Shown: in pieces, positions 1 to 11,439 of the stretch
How the letters are laid out: each line of letters opens with the position of its first letter
How positions within the stretch are numbered: position 1 is the first letter of the stretch
Source of the DNA: Pyropia yezoensis
Taxonomy: Eukaryota; Rhodophyta; Bangiophyceae; Bangiales; Bangiaceae
Assembly (NCBI GenBank): GCA_009829735.1
Contig: CM020619.1
Location: forward strand, 24,267,554 to 24,331,553
DNA: 64,000 nt
Direction of reading: 5' to 3'
Notes under the pieces: generated by a model
What the model was told of the DNA's origin: nothing
What the model saw: the letters and a program-made list of their open reading frames with translations, nothing else
The model's database searches: none
Program-made: the position numbers and the translations under genes

Positions 1-1555
1 CAGTACGGCGAGTCAAACCGTTGCCCACGGAAGAAGCCCTCCTGAACCCTATCGTACTCGACAGTTTCTCTTGTCATTTGGATAGTGCGCGATATTCATC
101 TGTCCACAGAAACAGCAGTCAGAGATTGCGAAGACGATGAATTAGAGAACAAAAAGCACGATCAGAAAAGCTCTTTGAGCTGCATCGACTGTTTAAAGAA
201 AATCAGGGTCTTGGCGCCGCAAAAAAAAGTCTCTTGCCAGGCACTTCCACTTTGTGTGCATACGTAATACGTAAAAGATGCCCCCGTGTTTTAGGCTAAC
301 GGTGGACTCCATGTAGCTAGGCCGGTCAAGAAAGGGGCGTAAAGACCCCGCAAGTGAACGGTTCGAGCTCAAGCTCGTTCGCAGAGCGCACTGTTTTCTC
401 CCGACACTGAGCTATTGAAGAGAGCGTTGGTATAGAGCATGAAGTGTCCGTTCTTCTCTCGTATGGTATCTTCTTGCTCTTATTGTTCTTGCGGCAGCGC
501 ATTCTGCGGCGATCCAAGTCTCTCCAGATTGCATTTTCCAATGTGAACTTGGTCAAAGGGGGCTACTCTCGGCAAAAAGCCGTTCTCTCGCTACAACGGC
601 GCTTGTTTCCCCCCCCCTGCTGAAGCGCAGAGCAGGTAAGGAAATGTCTGATGTCAGAGCCATTTACGCATCCCTGCCGTGACACGTTCTGCAAACGCGA
701 GACTTCACAGAGTACCGTCACGGGCCGGCAAGAGCTCATCATGCTCAGGAGAGGCGTCGGTTTCGAGGGCCTAGCCGCGCAGAAATTCCCTCAATGCATG
801 ACTTATAGCACTCAGGTGAGAGACACACAAAAACGGAGAGATTGTGAGCTGCGCCTCCCGTTGCTAACAGACGGAGGAAGAGCGACCCCGAATCGGCGGA
901 GTAATGGCCTGTAAAAAAGAACCGCGTCAACCGGCCTAGCTAAATATAATTCATTATGAAATCCACCTTCTGAGTTGGGAACACTTGGCAACCTCCTGTC
1001 CGGTTGACAACCCTAACTTTGTTCCTTAATGGCCATTGGTCGACGGCGGTTGACATTAGATATTTGCTATGTGTTCACCTGAACGCAATGTCGGACAGGT
1101 GTCTGAACAACTCCAAAACTCTATCGTGTGTGGCTGACATAGCGTAGCAAAATCAAGTCTGAATTTGGCCGTGATCTGTGTATGTATCGGATAGTGTGAG
1201 TAAAGGGCCCCACGGCCGCGGCTCCCGGACGGACGACATCGTTGGGCTTGCACAGCGCAAGCCCAGGTGGGGTCCAACTGACACTCGCGGGCCGCCAGTC
1301 CCCATTGCCCATCGACCGGGGGCCCCCACCCTGCGGGGCCCCGGGGACGTGGGCCCCGCCGGGCCCCGCCAAGGGAGCGAGAGGCCCACTGAGAATCGGC
1401 CACCAATCTGCCTGTTGCAACTGGTCCATGGGAAGAACGTCGAACGGGGACAGTGATCAGCACACGACCCGCTGGGGCCAAAAATGGCCAGGTGGGTGGT
1501 ATCCCACTCATATGTGCTGGCCTACCTGTCGTGCACCCCCGGGTGTAAGTATGTA
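1..1555. other. Intergenic, lower-GC left end; no gene seen
   Basis: I see no convincing coding sequence here. Bases 1-1000 are clearly less GC-rich than the rest of the window. Positions about 301-420 match 62841-62960 collinearly (see the repeat entries). Positions 1243-1265 form a perfect 9-bp hairpin with a 5-nt loop, and 1200-1400 is rich in GGGGCCCC-type palindromes. The Tc1 element begins at 1556. Confidence 0.5.
301..420 (+). repeat. Dispersed repeat, copy A (partner at 62841-62960)
   Basis: The stretch beginning GGTGGACTCC at 301 matches GGTGGATTCC at 62841. Both copies continue with AGCTAGGCCGGTCA and then a weaker but gap-free match through a TCGAGCT motif about 65 bases downstream. 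Roughly four of five bases agree over the first 45 positions. It is most likely an old dispersed repeat. No coding capacity is visible in this copy. Confidence 0.55.
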
Positions 1556-1584
1556 CAGTCGGTAAGCAGAAATCATTGCCCGAT
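1556..1584 (+). repeat. Left terminal inverted repeat of the Tc1 element
   Basis: This 29-bp sequence starts CAGTCGGTAA and is identical to the reverse complement of 2860-2888. It is preceded by the TA target dinucleotide. Confidence 0.93.
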
Positions 1585-1649
1585 TTGATCCGAACCTTAA
1601 GTCGATTTATTGTGCACCAAGAAAAACGTTGCCCCATTGGATCCCTCGC

Positions 1650-2684
1650 TCAGTATTTGGTCCCCATCCCCTTGGCGGCAATCACACACCGCACACGGCG
1701 CTTCATCGAATCCACCAGACGGGCAAAGAAGGCGTCAGGGATGGCCTCCCACTCCTCACACAGGACCTTATAGAGGTCCTCCTTGTTCCCGGGCTGCTCC
1801 TCCCGGGCCGCCAGACGGCGCTTGAGCTCGTCCCATGCATTCTCAATCGGGTTGAGGTCTGGGCTCTGGCCTACCCAGGGAAGGCACTTGAACCCGAGCT
1901 GGGCCTTGACGTCGCGGCTGTACTTGGATGCGTGGCATGGGGCGAGGTCCTCCTGCAGCCAGGCGGCGTCAGGCGCCCCAAAATAGGCCACAATGTGATG
2001 GAAGATGGAGTCGCCCAAGACCCCCTCATACTGGGTCGAATTCATGGAGCCCTTGACGAGCACCAGGGGGGTGCGACCACGCGCCGAGAAGCCCCCCCAC
2101 ACCATGACGGACTGCCGGCCGCTTTTGAAGGTAGGTTGGAGACAGGCGGGGGTAAAGCGCTCCCCGGCGCGCCGCCAGACACGAGCGCGCTTGTTGACGG
2201 TGCGCACTTCAAAACTGCTCTCGTCGGTGAAGAGAACCGCCTCCCACTCGGCCCCCCAGTGCTTGTGGGTGCGGGCCCACGCCCGACGCTTGGTTTGGTT
2301 CTTGTCTGACACGAAGGGTTTGCGCGCGGGGATGGCGGACTTGAAGCCCTGCGCGAGCAGGGCGCGCCGCACCGTCCAACGTGAGACGGGCACGGGGCGC
2401 CCACGGCTGAATACCCGAGTCAGCGCGGCGGCCGACAAAAAACGGTTGGCGTTGGCCAGCCGCACAAGAGCGCGCACATCACGGGGGCCCAGAAGAGCCG
2501 GGCGCCCCCGCGTCTCTGGCTGCTTGGCCATACCGTCCTTGCGCGCCTTGGCAGCAAACCAGGAGACACGGGTGACAGGGATGCCGAGGGCGACGGCGAT
2601 GGCTCCGTTGGAATAACGCTTGGTGGCGAGCTCGAAAATGGTGGCCTTCTGGCTGAGGGTGACCGTTGTGCGTTGGGCGACCAT
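1650..2684 (-). CDS. Tc1/mariner-family transposase (344 aa)
   Basis: This transposase cuts and pastes its own element between TA sites. The N-terminal half has two helix-turn-helix regions (about residues 8-48 and 66-112) separated by a GRPR-like RGRPALL motif at about 60-64, the usual bipartite DNA-binding arrangement. The RNase H-like core shows the catalytic triad D154 (FTDESS), D246 (QEDLAPCH) and E281 (SPDLNPIE). There are 34 residues between the second D and the E, the Tc1-type DD34E spacing. The length is normal and the frame is unbroken from ATG to TGA. A TATAAAG box lies about 50 bases upstream of the ATG, inside the element. Nothing in the sequence argues against activity. Confidence 0.95.
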   Translation of the reverse strand: MVAQRTTVTLSQKATIFELATKRYSNGAIAVALGIPVTRVSWFAAKARKDGMAKQPETRGRPALLGPRDVRALVRLANANRFLSAAALTRVFSRGRPVPVSRWTVRRALLAQGFKSAIPARKPFVSDKNQTKRRAWARTHKHWGAEWEAVLFTDESSFEVRTVNKRARVWRRAGERFTPACLQPTFKSGRQSVMVWGGFSARGRTPLVLVKGSMNSTQYEGVLGDSIFHHIVAYFGAPDAAWLQEDLAPCHASKYSRDVKAQLGFKCLPWVGQSPDLNPIENAWDELKRRLAAREEQPGNKEDLYKVLCEEWEAIPDAFFARLVDSMKRRVRCVIAAKGMGTKY

Positions 2685-2732
2685 CGTGCCTGTCGGGAGG
2701 TGGACCAGTGGAGCAGGGCCCCTGGAATGGGA

Positions 2733-2739
2733 CTTTATA
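2733..2739 (-). promoter_or_regulatory. Putative TATA box for the transposase
   Basis: On the minus strand TATAAAG lies about 50 bases upstream of the transposase ATG at 2684, within the element. In DNA this GC-rich such a run is unlikely by chance, but promoter function is inferred. Confidence 0.5.
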
Positions 2740-2859
2740 GCGGCCGGAAGGGCATAAATGGCGCTTCACTGGTCAAAAATCACCCCCCTCCTGATACAGG
2801 ATTCGCCACTCTGAGCGTGTGCCACGGCGAAGTCGGGCCGCCGACAGGCTCGTTTCCGG

Positions 2860-2888
2860 ATCGGGCAATGATTTCTGCTTACCGACTG
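2860..2888 (-). repeat. Right terminal inverted repeat of the Tc1 element
   Basis: This is an exact 29-bp reverse complement of 1556-1584. It is followed by TA and then by two adjacent GTACTGTAC motifs (2888-2896 and 2897-2905). Confidence 0.93.
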
Positions 2889-3687
2889 TACTGTACGTAC
2901 TGTACGCACGCCCAGTCCCCCCCCTCCACCCCCCCTGCTGGCGCCCTCGTGCGTGGGGGGGGAGCGGCGGCAACAAGGTGCCCTCTGCGCCAGCGCACAG
3001 TGACCCCAGCCGTTCCTCACAGGCACGGCCACACCCCCCCCCCACGCCCCCCCCCCCGCAGGAGTGCTGCCCCGTTGCGCCCTGCCTCCCGCCACGGGGC
3101 ACCCGCTGTGCCGGCTCCCGCCATGGGATCATGTTGGGCACCCCCGTCCGACACGCACCTGGAAAAGTCCCTCCGCCGGAGGGGCTCTGCGGCCAGCCAC
3201 GCGACCTGTGGATAGCGCCAGCAAGGATCCTTGTTAGCAGGGGCGCCCGTCGTGCCAGTTCAAGGCCCCCCCCTGCCCTTGCTTATCCTCGTGTGCCTCC
3301 CCCACCACCCAGGAGCCTTTGCTTGATCGTTGCACGACACCCCGTCACCACCGTCCCCCCTCCCACCCCCACCCGGAGGTCCCTCTGCGTCGCAGCGTTT
3401 GCGCCTTCCCCCCCACCTCGCCACCCCCTCCCAGACCCGCACTTTGGCCCGCCCCACCCCACCCACACGCCCTGTGGTGTTCCTCCCACCCCAAGCTGCG
3501 AGGGGGTGTTCCGCGGGGCGGCCGTCGCGCCGCCTTTGGGTGTCTCCCGCTGCGCGCTGCCGTGCGTCCCACCACCGCCACCGCCACCGCTGTTGCCGCC
3601 CCTGTGCTTGCTACCGCTCTCCTTGGCCCCACGTGGAAGAGAGGGGGTTGTGGGGGGGGGTTGGGGGCGGGATCGGAGGGGGGAAGC
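2889..3687. other. Region between the Tc1 element and the NLR-like gene
   Basis: Very C-rich DNA with long C runs. The NLR reading frame is open back to 3319, but there is no in-frame ATG before 3688 and the translated upstream part is Pro/Arg/His-rich without domain character. I read it as promoter, leader or an upstream intron. GTACTGTAC motifs lie at 2888-2905. Confidence 0.4.
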
Positions 3688-3892
3688 ATGGAGGGTGGAG
3701 GCGGGAGGGGTGAGGAGGGGCGGCGTCACAGCGGTCGCCTCCTCGCTACCCTGCGCGGCTCCCACGTGTCGATGAGGGCGGAGGTGGGCTCGGCGCGGCG
3801 CCCATTGAGCATGTCTCGTATGAGGACGGCCTTGCCAGAAGTCCTGAGGGCCTCCAATTCCCGTTTTTTTGGGGGCCCCCGGGACGGCGGCT

Positions 3893-3967
3893 TCGGCAGT
3901 GGCAGCGGCAGCGGCAGCGGCAGCGGCAGCGGCAGCGGCAGCGGCAGCGGCAGCGGCAGCGGCAGCG
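3893..3967 (+). repeat. GGCAGC microsatellite encoding a Gly-Ser linker
   Basis: About a dozen uninterrupted GGCAGC hexamers lie in frame in the NLR-like gene and encode alternating Gly-Ser. The unit is a multiple of three, so length changes keep the frame. Confidence 0.85.
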
Positions 3968-6747
3968 CCGGCGCCGGCGGTGGCGGCAGCGGCCTTCATG
4001 CCGCCGTCGGTCCGTCGAGTTCGGGCACTGCCTGCGGGGTGGGCGGCTCTGCGGGTGGGGCAGGCCCCCACGGGGGTGCAGGCGGGGGCCTCCCCCTCGC
4101 CACCTTTCGGGTGGTGGCGTGTTCGCGCTCTCGCGTGCGAGAGCTGAGAAAGGGGAAGGGCCGCCCCCTCTACGTCGAAGGCCTGCTCGGCCGCAGCCTA
4201 TTCTTGGTGTGGGACGCCCGCCGCAGCAAGCCTTCGGAGACAGTGGATGCCTTTCGCGAGCGCGGCCCCTTTCGTCTCCGCCTGGACAGGGCGGTCGGGG
4301 AGCTGCGGCTGGCGGAGCCTGTCGACGCTGCGGACTTGGGGGTGGCCCACACCCCCCGCCTGTTGGTGGTGAGCGGGGTGGAGGAGAGCAGCGTCCCGGG
4401 AGCCGGCGACCTGGACCCGCTACGGCTGGTGCTTGAGGCGCCCACCGAGGCCGTGAGCACGGCTTGGGTGGCGGCGGGCACCACCCTGCTATGCCCTTGG
4501 ACGGACCTCCTGCAGATGAGCGGCCGCCACGGGGTGGGGCAGCAGGCGGCGGAGGCTGTGCGCGAGATGATGGCGTCTGTGGGGTTGAATCCGCCAGGGG
4601 CAAGCGGCGCAAATGGTGGTGCTGCGTCCAGATTGTTGACAGCAGCGGGGCGACGGCGGATTTTGGAGGCATCCCACTGGCTGCGCCTGCCATCTGCTAC
4701 CGGAACGGCGGGACACCGCGCCATTGCCAAGGCGGCGGACGTGGTGGACGATATCAGCGGTGTGCCGGTGGCAGGGGTGGCGATTCGAATTGGGCTGTTC
4801 CTTGTCCAGGCAACGGCGCTTACTCTGCTGGCCAAAGACCATCCCACCCGCTGCGAGGCCATTATTGGCCAGTGCGAGGATGTGCTGGGATGCGCGCTGG
4901 AGCGCACTCTCCACGCGCTGCAGCTCGATCAGACAGAATTCACGACGGATCTTGTTGAGCAGCTGTGCGACCTCCTCAACCGCGTCGAGGTGGTGCTGGG
5001 GCATGTGGAGAGCTCATTCTTTTCGGGCCGTGTTGCGAGCAAGCTGATGCGTGATGTTCTTGATGGGCGGACTGGGCAGCTGGGCCAGCTGCGTACGGAT
5101 GTGCTGGCCTTGCGCAGCTTTAGCGCCATGGGACACACAATCGACCGTATCGAGCGGTTTCACGCCAACCAGCAGGGCCCCGGTGCGACATACGCCGCTT
5201 CCTCGACGCATCGCATGGACAAGTACGTTGATTGTTTCAAAGCACCCCCCCTGGACGAGCGAGAGTATGTCGCTGGGGAGTCTACGCCTGACCGTGCTGA
5301 GCGAACCCTGATCTGTGCATTAAGAGACTACGTGACGCGGGGGGACGGAGTGGCGCCCCGGCTGGGCATCTGTGCGATTGGTGGCAGCGGGAAGACTACT
5401 GCCTGCGCTGGCGTCGCGTGCTCTTCCTTCGTGCGAGACAATTTTTCAAAGGGGACAGTGTGGATTCAGCTGGACGGCGCAAGCTCCTCAGAGACTTTGC
5501 AGGACGCTGCTATTGCGCTGGTCTACCGCATGAGTGGGCCTGACACTGCCAGGCGGCTGGTGTTGCTGGAAAAGGTCGAGGACGTTTTGGCTGAGGCTGC
5601 GCGGCACATGAAGGAGGTGCCCAGAGCCGAGGCGGCCACGATGATGGTTGTGATTGACGACGTTTACGACAAAAAGCGTGATCTACTGCGGCAGCTGGTG
5701 CGGATCGTGCCACCGGCTACGCCGGTCCTCTTCACGACGCGCTCGGAGTCTGTCGCATCCATGCTGGGCTCCGCAGCACAGGAGGTGAGAATTGACGATT
5801 TACCAAACGAGAGCGCTAGACTGGTGCTGGCCAAGGCGATGGGGAGGGAAGTGGTGGCGGGGGTGGATCCATTTCTCCCCGACGAGGAGTGGGTGGCGCG
5901 GGTGCTGCACCTGGTTAAACGCCACGCGCTGTCGCTGAGGCTTGTTGGCTGTATGATGGCCGAACGAAGTGGCGCGTACGCTGATATCGAGAAAGCCCTC
6001 AGGGAGAAGCAGCTGATGCAGTCCAGCTTTGTTTCCCCCGACGGCGGCGTGAGCCAGAAAGCGTCCGTGCGGGCGACGCTGGACACAAGCCTGGAGCTGC
6101 TCCTCGACGCACCCAGTCAATTGGCCTTTGCGGCGCTGGGGGTCCTGCCCACAGCCGTCAAGGTTGGGGTGCAGGTGGTGTCCCGGGTGTGGCGACTTTG
6201 CCGCGAATCGGTTGCTTCTGGAGAAGACCTGGGAAGTCGTGTCGGTGGTAGTGGCGGCGGAATGATGGCAAATGCTGATGTGAACGGGCTCGTGGACAAG
6301 CTCGTCCGGGCGGGGCTGGTGCGCCGGGCGGTTCACCGTGGCACTATGGATGGCATCATTGTGCACCCAGTTATCGGCGAGTACGCCGAAATCCTCTTAG
6401 GCGACGGCAGCCGTCCCCTGCACAGTCAGTTGATCGACGACTTCATGGCCGACGTGGCCAGTGGCGACGGGGACGAGCGCGGGCGGCGGTCGTACCCGTT
6501 TTGGGAGTCCCACGACGACGCTGACGGCTACTGGTTTGCCAATGTGGCGCGCCACGCGGCAGCTATTCGGGAGATTTCTGCCCTGGCAGCGTTGGTGGAT
6601 AAACGCTGGAAAGCTGTGCGAGTCCGAACCGGCTCTCCGCTGGCCTACCAGGGCGATGTCGAGATTGCCCTCACGTCCCTGTGCTTCTGCGTGGAAAGCG
6701 CGGACCATGAGGTGCGTCAGGTGCCCGCAGTGCATGGCAAAGCCCTC

Positions 6748-9700
6748 ATTGCACTAGGCCACACGTACAGCGAGCGCATGGCCGGGGATAGGGCGGCCAA
6801 CGTGGAGAAGGCGGTGGCGTGCTACGAGCGGGCGCTCGAGGTGAGGACGCGGGAGGGGGCGCCGCTGGAGTAGGCGGCGACGCAAATGAACCTGGGCAAC
6901 GCGTATAGGAACCGCGTGGCCGGGGATAGGGCGGCCAACGTGGAGAAAGCGGTGGCGTGCTACGAGCGGGCGCTCGAGGTGTGGACGCGGGAGGGGGCGC
7001 CGCTGGACTGGGCGAGGACGCAAGTGAACATGGGCACCGCGTACAGCGACCGCGTGGCCGGGGATAGGGCGGCCAACGTGGAGAAGGCGGTGGCGTGCTA
7101 CGAGCGGGCTCTCGAGGTGAGGACGCGGGAGGGGGCGCCGCTGGAGTGGGCGGCGACGCAAATGAACCTGGGCATCGCGTACAGCGACCGCGTGGCCGGG
7201 GATAGGGCGGCCAACGTTGAGAAGGCGGTGGCGTGCTACGAGCGGACGCTCGAGGTGTGGACGCGGGAGGGGGCGCCGCTGGAGTGGGCGGCGACGCAAA
7301 TGAACCTGGGCACTGCGTATAGGAACCGCGTGGCCGGGGATAGGGCGGCCAACGTGGAGAAGGCGGTGGCGTGCTACGAGCGGGCGCTCGAGGTGTGGAC
7401 GCGGGAGGGGGCGCCGCTGGACTGGGCGAGGACGCAAGTGAACATGGGCACCGCGTACAGCGACCGCGTGGCCGGGGATAGGGCGGCCAACGTGGAGAAG
7501 GCGGTGGCGTGCTACGAGCGGGCGCTCGTGGTGTGGACGCGGGAGGGGGCGCCGCTGGAGTGGGCGGCGACGCAAATGAACCTGGGCACTGCGTATAGGA
7601 ACCGCGTGGCCGTGGATAGGGCGGCCAACGTGGAGAAGGCGGTGGCGTGCTACGAGCGGGCGCTCGTGGTGTGGACGCGGGAGGGGGCGCCGCTGGACTG
7701 GGCGATGACGCAAATGAACCTGGGCATCGCGTATAGGAACCGCGTGGCCCGGGATAGGACGGCCAACGTGGAGAAGGCGGTGGCGTGCTACGAGCGGGCG
7801 CTCGAGGTGTGGACGCGGGAGGGGGCGCCGCTGGACTGGGCGAGGACGCAAGTGAACATGGGCACCGCGTACAGCGACCGCGTGGCCGGGGATAGGGCGG
7901 CCAACGTGGAGAAGGCGGTGGCGTGCTACGAGCGGGCGCTCGAGGTGTGGACGCGGGAGGGGGCGCCGCTGGAGTGGGCGGCGACGCAAATGAACCTGGG
8001 CACTGCGTATAGGAACCGCGTGGCCGTGGATAGGGCGGCCAACGTGGAGAAGGCGGTGGCGTGCTACGAGCGGGCGCTCGAGGTGTGGACGCGGGAGGGG
8101 GCGCCGCTGGACTGGGCGAGGACGCAAGTGAACATGGGCACCGCGTACAGCGACCGCGTGGCCGGGGATAGGGCGGCCAACGTGGAGAAGGCGGTGGCGT
8201 GCTACGAGCGGGCGCTCGTGGTGTGGACGCGGGAGGGGGCGCCGCTGGAGTGGGCGGCGACGCAAATGAACCTGGGCACTGCGTATAGGAACCGCGTGGC
8301 CGTGGATAGGGCGGCCAACGTGGAGAAGGCGGTGGCGTGCTACGAGCGGGCGCTCGTGGTGTGGACGCGGGAGGGGGCGCCGCTGGACTGGGCGATGACG
8401 CAAATGAACCTGGGCATCGCGTATAGGAACCGCGTGGCCCGGGATAGGACGGCCAACGTGGAGAAGGCGGTGGCGTGCTACGAGCGGGCGCTCGAGGTGT
8501 GGACGCGGGAGGGGGCGCCGCTGGACTGGGCGAGGACGCAAGTGAACATGGGCACCGCGTACAGCGACCGCGTGGCCGGGGATAGGGCGGCCAACGTGGA
8601 GAAGGCGGTGGCGTGCTACGAGCGGGCGCTCGAGGTGTGGACGCGGGAGGGGGCGCCGCTGGAGTGGGCGGCGACGCAAATGAACCTGGGCACTGCGTAT
8701 AGGAACCGCGTGGCCGTGGAGAGGGCGGCCAACGTGGAGAAGGCGGTGGCGTGCTACGAGCGGGCGCTCGTGGTGTGGACGCGGGAGGGGGCGCCGCTGG
8801 ACTGGGCGAGGACGCAAGTGAACATGGGCACCGCGTACAGCGACCGCGTGGCCGGGGATAGGGCGGCCAACGTGGAGAAGGCGGTGGCGTGCTACGAGCG
8901 GGCGCTCGAGGTGTGGACGCGGGAGGGGGCGCCGCTGGAGTGGGCGGCGACGCAAATGAACCTGGGCACTGCGTATAGAAACCGCGTGGCCGGGGATAGG
9001 GCGGCCAACGTTGAGAAGGCGGTGGCGTGCTACGAACGGACGCTCGAGGTGTGGACGCGGGAGGGGGCGCCGCTGGAGTGGGCGGCGACGCAAATGAACC
9101 TGGGCACTGCGTATAGGAACCGCGTGGCCGGGGATAGGGCGGCCAACGTGGAGAAGGCGGTGGCGTGCTACGAGCGGGCGCTCGAGGTGTGGACGCGGGA
9201 GGGGGCGCCGCTGGACTGGGCGAGGACGCAAGTGAACATGGGCACCGCGTACAGCGACCGCGTGGCCGGGGATAGGGCGGCCAACGTGGAGAAGGCGGTG
9301 GCGTGCTACGAGCGGGCGCTCGTGGTGTGGACGCGGGAGGGGGCGCCGCTGGAGTGGGCGGCGACGCAAATGAACCTGGGCACTGCGTATAGGAACCGCG
9401 TGGCCGTGGATAGGGCGGCCAACGTGGAGAAGGCGGTGGCGTGCTACGAGCGGGCGCTCGTGGTGTGGACGCGGGAGGGGGCGCCGCTGGACTGGGCGAT
9501 GACGCAAATGAACCTGGGCATCGCGTATAGGAACCGCGTGGCCCGGGATAGGACGGCCAACGTGGAGAAGGCGGTGGCGTGCTACGAGCGGGCGCTCGTG
9601 GTGTGGACGCGGGAGGGGGCGCCGCTGGACTGGGCGAGGACGCAAGTGAACATGGGCACCGCGTACAGCGACCGCGTGGCCGGGGATAGGGCGGCCAACG

Positions 9701-11439
9701 TGGAGAAGGCGGTGGCGTGCTACGAGCGGGCTCTCGAGGTGAGGACGCGGGAGGGGGCGCCGCTGGAGTGGGCGGCGACGCAAATGAACCTGGGCATCGC
9801 GTACAGCGACCGCGTGGCCGGGGATAGGGCGGCCAACGTTGAGAAGGCGGTGGCGTGCTACGAGCGGACGCTCGAGGTGTGGACGCGGGAGGGGGCGCCG
9901 CTGGACTGGGCGATGACGCAAATGAACCTGGGCATCGCGTATAGGAACCGCGTGGCCCGGGATAGGACGGCCAACGTGGAGAAGGCGGTGGCGTGCTACG
10001 AGCGGGCGCTCGAGGTGTGGACGCGGGAGGGGGCGCCGCTGGAGTAGGCGGCGACGCAAATGAACCTGGGCAACGCGTATAGGAACCGCGTGGCCGGGGA
10101 TAGGGCGGCCAACGTGGAGAAAGCGGTGGCGTGCTACGAGCGGGCGCTCGAGGTGTGGACGCGGGAGGGGGCGCCGCTGGACTGGGCGAGGACGCAAATG
10201 AACCTGGGCATCGCGTATAGGAACCGCGTGGCCCGGGATAGGACGGCCAACGTGGAGAAGGCGGTGGCGTGCTACGAGCGGGCGCTCGTGGTGTGGACGC
10301 GGGAGGGGGCGCCGCTGGACTGGGCGAGGACGCAAGTGAACATGGGCACCGCGTACAGCGACCGCGTGGCCGGGGATAGGGCGGCCAACGTGGAGAAGGC
10401 GGTGGCGTGCTACGAGCGGGCGCTCGTGGTGTGGACGCGGGAGGGGGCGCCGCTGGAGTGGGCGGCGACGCAAATGAACCTGGGCACTGCGTATAGGAAC
10501 CGCGTGGCCGGGGATAGGGCGGCCAACGTGGAGAAGGCGGTGGCGTGCTACGAGCGGGCGCTCGTGGTGTGGACGCGGGAGGGGGCGCCGCTGGACTGGG
10601 CGATGACGCAAATGAACCTGGGCATCGCGTATAGGAACCGCGTGGCCCGGGATAGGACGGCCAACGTGGAGAAGGCGGTGGCGTGCTACGAGCGGGCGCT
10701 CGAGGTGTGGACGCGGGAGGGGGCGCCGCTGGACTGGGCGAGGACGCAAGTGAACATGGGCGCCGCGTACAGCGACCGCGTGGCCGGGGGTAGGGCGGCC
10801 AACGTGGAGAAGGCGGTGGCGTGCTACGAGCGGGCGCTCGAGGTGTGGACGCGGGAGGGGGCGCCGCTGGAGTGGGCGGCGACGCAAATGAACCTGGGCA
10901 ACGCGTACAGCGACCGCGTGGCCGGGGATAGGGCGGCCAACGTTGAGAAGGCGGTGGCGTGCTACGAGCGGACGCTCGAGGTGAGGACGCGGGAGGGGGC
11001 GCCGCTGGAGTGGGCGGCGACGCAAATGAACCTGGGCATCGCGTACAGCGACCGCGTGGCCGTGGATAGGGCGGCCAACGTGGAGAAGGCGGTGGCGTGC
11101 TACGAGCGGACGCTCGAGGTGAGGACGCGGGAGGGGGCGCCGCTGGAGTGGGCGGCGACGCAAATGAACCTGGGCATCGCGTACAGCGACCGCGTGGCCG
11201 GGGATAGGGCGGCCAACGTGGAGAAGGCGGTGGCGTGCTACGAGCGGGCGCTCGTGGTGTGGACGCGGGAGGGGGCGCCGCTGGACTGGGCGATGACGCA
11301 AATGAACCTGGGCAACGCGTACAGCAACCGCGTGGCCGGGGATAGGGCGGCCAACGTGGAGAAGGCGGTGGCGTGCTACGAGCGGGCGCTCGAGGTGAGG
11401 ACGCGGGAGGGGGCGCCGCTGAAGTGGGCCCTGACCTCC
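6748..11439 (+). repeat. 138-bp tandem repeat array (34 TPR units)
   Basis: Units are spaced exactly 138 bp from 6748 to the last at 11302, with no insertion or deletion, so every unit stays in frame. The 46-residue unit (N-x-G-x-AY, then DRAANVEKA, then CYER, ending EGAPL-W) matches TPR arrays common in cyanobacterial CHAT/TPR proteins. Variation is limited to a few positions (AYRNR or AYSDR, VAGD/VAVD/VARD, LEVW/LVVW/LEVR, DWARTQ/EWAATQ/DWAMTQ). The first unit is the most divergent. Units 7438-8127 and 8128-8817 form a nearly identical five-unit (690-bp) higher-order repeat, and part of the pattern recurs at 9232-9645. Confidence 0.95.

Larger units (their letters stand above)
1556..2888 (-). 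mobile_element. Tc1/mariner DNA transposon, apparently complete
   Basis: This 1333-bp element is bounded by 29-bp terminal inverted repeats (1556-1584 and 2860-2888) that are identical to each other and start with CAGTCGG. TA dinucleotides flank it at 1554-1555 and 2889-2890, as expected for Tc1/mariner target-site duplication. A single uninterrupted transposase gene fills most of it on the minus strand. Identical repeats and an open reading frame point to recent insertion. It lies about 0.8 kb upstream of the NLR-like gene. Confidence 0.95.

Noticed and set aside
1243-1265. Hairpin as a transcription terminator or RNA gene
   Set aside because: A 9-bp stem alone in GC-rich eukaryotic DNA is weak evidence, and no flanking RNA-gene features are present.
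3319-3687. NLR-like protein starting at 3319
   Set aside because: That codon is TTG. The text before 3688 is Pro/Arg/His low complexity.
6871-10047. TAG reassigned to tryptophan
   Set aside because: FKBP18, HOP2 and the CDF homologue terminate at TAG at the expected length, so UAG is a normal stop in this genome.
6748-11439. CRISPR or minisatellite array
   Set aside because: Units are contiguous with no unique spacers and encode in-frame TPRs.
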